Shown here piece by piece: positions 12,201-22,400 of a DNA stretch of 26,574 nt. The first letter of the stretch is position 1. Every line of letters starts with the position of its first letter. The DNA comes from Gnetum montanum (lineage: Eukaryota; Streptophyta; Gnetopsida; Gnetales; Gnetaceae): the NCBI GenBank assembly GCA_015680685.1, contig MNCI01003632.1, positions 64,862 through 91,435 of the forward strand. The letters are read 5' to 3'. A program made the translations under genes and the position numbers. The notes beneath the pieces were generated by a model. The model worked only from the letters and a program-made list of their open reading frames with translations, did no database searches and was not told the DNA's origin.

Positions 12201-15200
12201 GCTTGGTGTTTTATCCCACATGTATGAGGATTGGGGTTTGGTCCTCATGTTTCTTCATAAATAGAAGGCTTGGGGTAGCCTTTTGTGTGTGCTTCAAAGT
12301 GAAAGCATTGTATCAAGGTTTTACCTTGGAGATGTGAGTCTTGTTGGTGTTGATCTGAGATCTGTTGGAATAACAGATTGTGTGTTTGAAAAGTTGCAAG
12401 GATGGCTTGTGTCCTTAAGATTTGAGAAGAATAGAAGGCAGATCAGCATTGTTGTGGAAGTAGGGTAAAAGGGGCCCGAACCACGTAACTCTCTGTGTTC
12501 TTGTGCTATTTCCTTTTTACTGTTTTCATTCTGCTTTCATTCTGTTATCATAGCAAATGTTTGCTAGAGTTTGGAATGATTTATTCAGATCTGTAGGGTT
12601 TTTAATAATTTCTCTAGAGCATTTGTAGTGTGTTTTCAGATCTGTGTTTTTCAGATCTGATTATAACACCAATCCTCCACCTAGTTGGTGAAAAAAGGTC
12701 CATCCTCTAGCACAAGGTCCCCTCGCAACCGGGGAAGTAGCTCAGCGCATCCTACCTATGTCACAAGACACCACAACACCTTGTTCTGTTGGAATTCCTC
12801 ACATAGGGGTTCAATGGTCGGTGTCACCCCCATTGCAGTCAAAGCCTCCTTCCACAAATGCACATGTTTCATAGCAATTTGTGTCGGTAATGGCAGTTAT
12901 AGCCCCTGAAACACTCGAAAATTATGCACAGGCCACAATCTCCACAAGATTGTAGTAGCTAGACTCCTTGTTGAGCATTGTTCCTGTTGGCAGGTTGGTT
13001 GCTCTCCACACTTGCTAGGTAAAAGTACATTCATGGGCAAAGTGCATGGTTGTTTCGACCCTTGCCATGCAAAGGGGATACGTGTCCTCGATTTGCATGC
13101 CGTGCCAATGCAGTTCCCATCGTACAGGAATTGCATCATGGTAGAATAACTAAAGAAACAATTTAATTTTTTTAGGTAGAGGCCCCTTCCACACATGGTG
13201 CCATTCCCTAGTTGGAGGAAATCTATCCCGAATCAGTTGTTTAGGAGAGGCATTAAATGACCTTGCTATTGTCAGCATCCGCACATGCCCACAAATCACC
13301 TGCTAGATTTTTGAAACATCCCCTCCCGCTTCCCAAGGTGTGTACTTGCATCGCATGAGAATAACACACTATGTAGGAGTTGAATCTTGTGACATCAACT
13401 TGCTCAAAAGGGCCAGATGCTCCATTGCTAGAACATCTCGGAATCTCAAAAGGCCCAAAGCCCCTACATCTTTAGGCCTTGCCACCTTATCCCATGCCAC
13501 CAAATGCAGATGGTTACCCCCTTACCCTTTGACCGTGTAAAATTGTGAATCAATTGATCTACTTGGTCAATTGTTCTAGCCAGAGGGAAAGCCACACTAG
13601 CCGCAAAGCGCGCGATGGCTGACAACACTGCCCTAGCCCAAAGCACCCTACCAGCCTAGGATAGGAATCTAGTTGTCCAATGGGACNNNNNNNNNNNNNN
13701 NNNNNNNNNNNNNNNNNNNNNNNNNNNNNNNNNNNNNNNNNNNNNNNNNNNNNAACAGTGGGAGCCCCAAATACTTGTCATTTGCTGATCTAGGCAACAC
13801 CCCCAACACTTGAATGATCCTTCCCTGGATCCCCATTTTAGTATTTAACAGGTGAATAGCTAAGTTACCTCGATTTATTTGGAAACTTGATCTCCTCCCC
13901 CATATAAGGCCCTGTTGATCACCTATGCTTGTGGCATGGTGGCCCACAAGAACAAGATGGTGTCATCAGCGTAATGTTCCACTAGACATTGCACCCCATT
14001 GGCATCCAATCCCCTCAACCCCTCAACTTCACAGTAAGTTTGCATCGTATCCATCACTAGAATGAACAGGAATGAAGATAGAGGGTCCCCTTGTCAAAGC
14101 CCCCTCTCAATGGTCTCAAATCCCCTCAACTTGCCCTCCAAGTCCAGGGAAAACGCCCCCAACCTCTGAATGTCAATACACAGATTGATGAAGGGCGGAT
14201 GGAAACCTTTGCGAAGCTTAACCTCCTGAAGCGCGTCCCAAGCCACTGTCTCATATGCTTTGGTAATATCCCGCTTTAGGCACATCCTTGGAAATCTACT
14301 CACTTGGAGTGAGTGAACAACTTCCTACACCAAAATGATCTAGTTTTGTAGGTGCCTACCCTTGACAAAACTAGCATGTTGCACCCCCACTAGATGCAGC
14401 ATTAGTGGCCCTAGCTGAATCACCAGCAACTTTGAGAAAAGCCTCATCAACATGTTGTAGACGTCAGTGGGCTGGAAATCCATGGGGTAGGATAGACTGG
14501 TTGTCTTAGGAATGAGCACCACCTGAGCGTAGTTAGTTTCCTGTTTAACCACCCCCACCACAACATAGCATTAAAAGCATCCAACAAATTGTCATCAAGG
14601 ACATCAATAAATGCTTGGAAGAACTCTATCGGCCACCCATTAGGCCCTAGGCTCAACCCCCTTTCATCAAAGCTAGTGCCACCCTTAATTCTGCTTGCAT
14701 GAATGGGGCCAACAAGCATCCATTATCCATGTCATTTAAACTTTTTTCAATTTGAATGGTGATCGGCGAAACTTGCTAGTGTTGCCAGACATCAAACCAA
14801 AAATCGAGTAACGCTCTTGCCACCTTTTCTTGCCCCTCCACTTGAGAGCCATTCACCATGAGGCACTTAATGCTTTTGGACTGATGCGTTGCTGCAAAGA
14901 AGAACCAGGAATTACAGTCTCCCTCCCTCAGCCAGTCTCTCTTGCTCCGTTGCCACTAGTAGCTCTCCTCTTTAGCCTCCAGAGCGTGAAGCTTTGCAAT
15001 TACCTTTGCCTTTGCATCCTCCTGACGATCCCGTGGTTCTTGCCTCACTTGGACCATCGTCAAACGTTTGAGCAATTCCACTTGACACACTTGAAACGAA
15101 TATTTCTCACTTGTGTGCATTTGGTGGATGTTGTGCTTGACCATGGTTAATCCTGGTTTCAAAAAGTCTCGGGGTCAACAATTCTAATTGTAACTTTGCC

Positions 15201-16453
15201 AAATATCCTCCATGATTGACATCAACCAAGGTTTGTGCAACCAATAGCGTTTGAACTGAAAAATTGATAGTCCTCCTTGGTCCTGGGGCCCCACCATGCA
15301 CAACAGGAGCTTGTGCTCTGAAGCCATCCATGCCAGACCCCAAACCATCACTCCCCTCTGCAGAAGCAAGGTTGATGCTGCCCAAACCCGATTGATCCTG
15401 GTCAACACCCGGGCTGCCCCTTTGTGCCCATTACACCACATAAATTGGCACCCCCGAATTTCCAAATCCACTAGCCCATGCATGTCTAGGAAAGGAAGAA
15501 ACAATGGAGCCCTTAGCAGCTTGTGCAATCCCTTGTCCAACTTCTTCCAAGCAAACAACCGTTGGTTGAAGTCCCCAACCAACACCCATTGCTGCTTGTT
15601 AGCCACTAGCGCAACAATCCTTTGCAACTCACGGAGCCTCTTGTCGCATTGCTGAGGCCCATAGAAATTTGCGACAACAATTCCCATTGAGAGCCAGAAG
15701 GAGATACTCTAGTCCGAAACGTCCACTGTGTTGAAAGGCCACTGAGATAAAATTGCCACACCCCCTACCCAACCCCGACATCCCACCAGGCACCCCTGCC
15801 AGCTAAGCCATTGCCTCTCATTTGGTAGCATCTTTGTCTTTTGTAAGCACACAATGTCACAACACTCCTTGTGGACCAAATCCTAGAGGGTATTGCATTT
15901 AGAGGGAGTACCCAACCCCCTACAGTTCCACAAGAGGATTCTCATGGTTTACCAAAGCTGCACTTCTTGTAAACCTCTTGGAGGGTCTGCTGGATCCCCA
16001 GGTCAACCTCCTTCTGTGACTTCTTTGTTTGGGAAACCAGGCCCGATGGTCTACCAACTTTGGTAGGCTTGGGGGAGACAACGAAACCCCCCTCCAATTT
16101 TGGTCTACTCCCCACAACTTTTGCCATGTGCGGCATGGGGCTGCCCTTGAGCATGTTACCTAGTTCCCCAGAGGGGGCAAGCCTCCCCCACTTGAACTTC
16201 CCAACGACCCTTGAGGGGGCGAAGCGCCAACTGAAATAGGCAACCTAGGGGCATCAACCCCTCGGCACCCCCTCCATCCTTAGTACTATCAAGAGGGAGA
16301 GTCCTAGATGGCAAAGTTGTTCCCTCCCCTTCGTCAACAACCTTGTCTTTTCCCGGGCCTTCCATTCGCGAAGACTTATCCATTCCATGGGGAATTGTCG
16401 CTTGGAGCGGTGCCCCCATCGATCCTTAGTCTTTTCATCTGCGCCGCCCCCCC

Positions 16454-16493
<40 letters not shown>

Positions 16494-19400
16494 AAATTCC
16501 CCCATTGGCCATAGGCAACTTTTGCAGCCCCCTAGCCTTGACTCTGGGATGGCACCCCCTTTCGGGAAACATGAGTCCATCCATCCTTTGTTTGTTTTGG
16601 GGCCTAATGCCACTTGGCAGTTCACCATTACATGGCCCCTTTTTCCACAGGGCCCTTGTGCCGCCATGGCTGGAATCCCCTCAACCACCATGTTTTCATA
16701 CTCCACTTGAACTTGCTCCTCACCCAAGGGGAGTTCCAGGGTCACCTCCGTGACCAGGCCTTTCAGCGCGAGAGACCTCCAAACATAGAATCAAGCGTAG
16801 CCCAGCTTGTCCATGGCTGTTGTGGGCTAGTCAAAGGAGATGAATTCCCCAAACAAGCTAGCAAGCACCCTTTGCAACCATGAGGTCCACAGTTCCCAAG
16901 GGATTCCCGAAACACGAATCCACACAGGCGTCCTCAAGAATAAATTAGGATCCTAGTGTGCCCCCGGTCACCATTGGGTCAAGGCTATCCCTATGGTGCC
17001 AAAGAATCAAGGCCTCCGTAGCATGACTTGGTCTTGGTCGGACGCCATCGGGAAGATGAACAAGAGAAGATTCCTAGGCGGGCTCTTTACCCTGACTTGG
17101 TAGAAACCCCACCGCACTGCCACCCACTGGTGTACCACATCCAACTTTGGGCTTGCCCCTGCAAAGATGAACTTCCCAATGAGGCTACATTCTAGGGTTT
17201 GCAACCCTTCATTTGTAACCACCGCACTTTGTAGATGCATGGACCCCTCCTCCCGCACACACCCCTCAATCCCACCAGCCTCGACCCCAGATGGCAGCCC
17301 CCTTAGCCAATGGATCAGGCCCGCCCAACACACCCAACCCCTCCTCCTCATGAGCCCCTTTTGCTGACCCGCCATTGCCCAGCGCCCTATCCTTGACCTT
17401 TTCCTGCCCGTCAGCGCTGCACACCTCACCCTTCTCACCACTACTGCTCCTGCACCCACTCCTGCTCTTGCTCTTGTTCATCATGTGGAACTTGAAAAAG
17501 ATGTTTGCAAGATTTTTAAGGCTGATGATGACAAAGGTATTGCCCTGTGTCTTTTTGTTTTAAAAATGCCTGTGTATTCTTAATTTCTTGTTGAAAAATT
17601 CATTTCAAGAAACTTACATTCCAATCTCTCTATTAATTTGTGGGGCTTAGCTTTTGGGGATAGCAAATAATTGTACATATATCGTAAGGAGAGTAACTGG
17701 TTTCATCAAACCATTTTCCCATTTGAAGTTGACAAGGAAATTTTTAATGCCAGTCCATTTCTTCCTGAGGGTCAAAGAATTGGTAGAAATGTATTTAGCG
17801 ATATTTTCTTTTAATAATACTGGTATGCTTTCTATCTGTAAACCTCGATCACATACACTGTTAATCAGCGAATTCTATGTGTTATGTATAAGGTGTTTAT
17901 TCACTGTCAAGGGGTTCTCCTTTGGGTTAACTCACCTGGGAATAGACCCAGATGACAGAGAGTGCTGCTATTTATTACCAGCTTTGCTACCACATCATTG
18001 GCCATAAGCTTTTTAAGGCTTTTGACTGTTAGAAGATATGGTAGAAGGATCATTTAGGATATAGACAAGAAAAATTAAGAAAATAAAACATCAAATGTGC
18101 ATTTGGAAAAGTCTATGTAGTAGTGGGAAAGACATAATTAATAAAATAGCTCCAGACGTTGGAGATACAATGGGCATTTATCCGTTTTTTTGTTAGTTTA
18201 ACCTGAAAATTACTTTTTTGTCCGTCTTTTTGTAAGTATTTAATCCCAAAATATTTCAAACGTCTTTGAACATTCAAGCTGTAATATATTGTCAAGTTTA
18301 TATTTCTTTTAATTTTTATTTTTATTCATAAGGTTGCAAATTGACTGCTGTGGATGTTGTTCATGCTTCGGAGTCGGTGATTCTAGAGCATATGTTACTA
18401 TTCATTTTGGCATGATATTGAAAAACATTATAATGGAGAATTCATGGAAGATTATATCTCATTGAAATGTTTCACTCTTCATAATTTGACATTTTCACAT
18501 TCGGTATTCAGGAATGGCAATATTCGATACCATGAGGCATATAAGGCCAGATGTCTCTACCGTTTGTGTGGGACTCGCAGCAAGGTATGCTGTTGAAATT
18601 TTTGAACAACTTTCTAGTTTACCAGAAAATTTTTAAGTTCGTATCCCATTTACCAAAGCATACTTTTATTTCTTTTCCTCACAGATAAATAGTTAGCTGC
18701 TTCTAGTCGGATACTGCTTTTCTTAATCCTTTGAGTTGCAAGCCAAAGTTAGATTCTTGTATTATGTCTTAAGCTTCTCCAGAATGGAAATATTATTAAC
18801 GGAATGTTATTGTTAAAACGTTTGTGATTGCTTTCAGTAAAATGTGATTGAAAATTTAAAACCATATGCACTTCCAAGGCATACGGAATTCCAGATCCTT
18901 GTCTCAGCAAAATGAACAGGATGTTTCCATTACAGGACCTTAGCTTTTAGCCACTTAACCTAATACAGCATCCATGTAACAACTAATAGATGCTTCAGAT
19001 CGTTAATGGACAGTGCAATTTAAAAGTCAGTATACAAATTGAGAAGGAAATAAACTTGTTAAAACTTCCATGGTATGAAAACATCAAAATCTTTAGGTGA
19101 TATAAAACATCTTGATTAAATGGGATCGACATAATGGTTTTCTGAGGCTATGCAAAGAATCTAAGGCTTTGCAAAAAATTTTCCAAGGCTGTGCAGAGGG
19201 TGGAAATCTGAGGCTTTGTTGAGGGTTTTTTGAGGCTGTGCAGAGGATGAAAATCTAAGGCTTTGCAGAGGGTTTTATGAAGTTGTGGAGAGGATTTTCT
19301 AAGGCTGTGCGGAGGATAGAAATCTGAGGCTTTGCAGAGGGTTTTCCAAAGTTGTGGAGAGGATTCTTTGAGGCTATTAAGAGTATTTTTGGAATTTGTG

Positions 19401-22400
19401 TAAAAAGTTAGATATGACAGCAGTTACTAAGTTTGAACTGTAGGGGATTGCAACTCAACTAAAAGTCTTACTTGAAAGGCAAAAGGCTTTTGAATATAGA
19501 TTGGAAATATTTATCCAGAATCATGAAATGGTCTCCAAATGGATGCAAGAATAGGAAGAAACACTGGAGAAGCAAAAGCTGCCAATGAAAGAAAAAATAA
19601 AATAAGAGTGATGGATCAACATCATAGTGACTTTGAAAATCGTGTTCGTACTATGAACATTATAGCTGCAAATCAAGAGGCAATTGTTGATCAATTTGAA
19701 GCTACGATGACACAACAACAAATCATGGCAGAATGGATAACAATGCAAAAAATAATGAATAAAACTTTGAATTTTGAATCAAATAAAAAAACTATATGTG
19801 ACATGATTGCAAAGTAGGAAATATTTGTTGAAGCAATTCTTCAATGTGTTGAAGCTTTGTGTGATTTAGTGAAGGAACAAGAAGAAAAAAGAAAGAGTTA
19901 GAAATCTCTGATTTGCTGGAGTCCTAGAAAGTCCACATGAAAATGACAATTTAAAAAATATTTTTCATGATAGTATAACAATAATAATGCACCTCGATAT
20001 TTTGTTTGATACAATCTTGGATGCTTATCACACAGGATTCAAAGGTGATAAACTACATCATATTATTGTGAAATTTGGTGATTCAACTACTTGATGAAAA
20101 GTTTGGTACAATCGTATTAACTTGAAAAATTTTGTGTAAATGAAGATGTTATGAAAGAAGAGCCTGCAAAGAAGACAAGCATGGAAACAAGTAAAAGCAG
20201 CACAAGTAGGGCATAATGTAGCTTTTATAAATGCAAATTATATTATAGTAATAACAAATAAGGCATTTTCAAAAAATGCCCAAATATGGATTCTTAAATA
20301 TAGATGGTGGCATTGCTACTAAAATAACTGCATTGTATAATATTGGGTTTTTAAAGAATTTTGATATTTTTGGAGTAGTTGAAACTTGGAAAGAAGAAGA
20401 TTTTAAAAATTTTGATTTGCCTGGTTTTAGTAGAATAAAGGTAGCAAAAGTTAGATCTCACAAATGAGGAAGACCATGAGCATAATTATCTTGTATTTTC
20501 AAAAAAAGGCCTGAAAAGATAATTAAGATCCAAGAGATTGATGAGTATAAACAATATATTTGGTTCAAGATTAGAAAAGGATCATCACCCAAAGGCTCAA
20601 TGCCCATCCTGCGAAGGTGGGATCTTGGGAGTGGCAGGGGAATATTTGGTTGAAGATTATTGAGAGAAAATACTATGTGTTCCTTGCTTTTTGCTACTTT
20701 CACCCATGGAATGCAACATATCATGCAAAGCCAGGTTTATTTAAAAAAAAAAAAACCCTTTTCAACATTTAGGATGTAATATAGCATAATTTAAACTAAA
20801 AGGTAAAATATATGTGTGGTGACCTTAATGCAAGGATTGATTCTAAAAAGATTGATATTCTAGAGTGGCAGAATAATCAAGGCTGGCAAGATATGCAAAA
20901 TTGTGATCAAATTAGAATTGGATGGGAAAAAACATCAAAGGATACTGAAACAAATCAAACAGTAAAGCACATGTTAGAATGGGGACAAGGCATTAATCTT
21001 ATTATATTAAATGGGATTCAAAATTTCCATCAAGCTCAAGATTTGCTTTTGAAAATGAAGGAAAATGCTCATGTATTGATTTACTGCTAGCCACCTCTCG
21101 AAATGATCCAGGAATCATTGACTTTCAAGTTGGTGGTAAATTAGTAGAATGTACACACCCGTTTCTAAGGGAATGCATTTTAACTATAGTAATGTCAGAA
21201 AATAAGAAGACTTATTACAATTCCAGATACAGAATTCTTCTAACAAGAAGTACAAAATTTATTGAAAATAAAAGTTTGAAGATTGGTTAGAAGTCATATT
21301 GCTAGAGGCTGCGGAAAACTTCCACATATTTTACAACTTACATAAGATGAAGTAGCAAAGGGAATTGGGAAATTAGCTTCTAGAAAAGCTGTAGATACAG
21401 AAGGAGTATATCATAAGAAGTTTGCATTTCTCTTGAAATACACATACAAGAAACTGTTTTTGGACATGCTCTAATTTTTTCCAATTATGTGCAGAAAGAG
21501 AAGGTCCCATGTAACACATCCATATAATAACACAGGTTGAACAAGACTATGAAAAAGTTTCCTTCTTATCTCCCATGCCAAAATTTGTTTTCTGCAGCAA
21601 TTATTTCTTAGAGCAAATAGAACTTGCATGCCACTTGAAATCCTTTGAGCAATAAGGGTATTCCAACTATAATTACTGACTAATTTAACTCCCGAATATT
21701 TATAAGATTCTTGTATATCAAGTCTTTTATCCCCAAGAAAAAAATTGCAATTTTTATACAATGAAGAACAAATGTAGCAATCGCAATATTTGGATTTTGA
21801 CAATTCAAAAATATCTTTTTCAAACAATTGTCCAAACTACAACACTTTGTGGATGTGTGGTGTGGGGCCCAGGTCTTGATCAAGAATTATGGAAAAAAAT
21901 TGAAAAATGATAAAAACAGTTCTTGCTGGATGAAATCAAGGTGAAAACTCAGGTTTTATATGCAATATTTTTATTAGAAGCTAATTTGTTGCCATTGGAA
22001 GTTGAAGCAATATATCAATTATTAACATTCTACTTGAAAACTAAAAATATGAATAAGANATTATTAACATTCTACTTGAAAACTAAAAATATGAATAAGA
22101 TCTCAAAAGAGATCATTTGAAAATCTCAACATCAGGGATGGTTCCATGAAGGATGATTGTGGCTACAAAAATGGGGTATCAATAATATCAATGGAATAAT
22201 AAATTTAAAATAAGCTTGGCAACTTGTTACAGAGAAAATTTTAGAGAAATGGCAAAATGAGGCACTAATACAATAAAAGCTTTAATTTTATTGGTAAAAT
22301 ATTAAAGGTAGCAGATATGATGAAATAGAATATCGACATACAACAATTCCTATGTCCATGAAAGCATTAATCAACACAGTAAGAATGAGATCACACCATC

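Larger units (their letters stand above)
10762..12850 (-). pseudogene. Decayed TE-type ORF: RG-motif N-terminal domain, Gly linker, coiled coil, J-domain-like end
   Basis: Read on the minus strand, interrupted by the solo LTR at 12071-12668. N-terminal part: [10 protein letters not shown] (about 12815), then [19 protein letters not shown] and [10 protein letters not shown], a pattern seen in plant transposon-associated proteins (Pfam 'putative plant transposon protein' type; from memory, weak). After a frameshift near 11920, one frame runs from 11907 to 10762. It contains [19 protein letters not shown], a 26-codon tandem duplication, a Gly-rich and acidic linker, a long Glu/Lys/Arg/Gln coiled coil (about 11270-11000), and PYAILNI...[15 protein letters not shown] with F-x-x-A, a J-domain-like end with HPD at 10867-10875. 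This frame holds nine TAG, two TGA and no TAA. I know of no named family with this architecture. Confidence 0.55.
12860..17484 (-). mobile_element. L1-type plant LINE, antisense to the host gene
   Basis: A non-LTR retrotransposon with the standard plant order, read on the minus strand: ORF1 (DUF4283-like plus zinc knuckle), ORF2 with endonuclease, reverse transcriptase and zf-RVT region. It is markedly richer in C on the + strand than its surroundings, and base composition shifts abruptly near 17480, which I take as the 5' end. I could not locate the 3' poly(A) end or target-site duplications. The lower boundary is approximate and adjoins the J-domain-like ORF. The element is interrupted by a 67-N gap and many stops. 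Confidence 0.88.

Noticed and set aside
16308-16753. Several + strand open frames with His-Thr and Pro runs
   Set aside because: They are the complement of LINE ORF1 and its (AC)n microsatellite.
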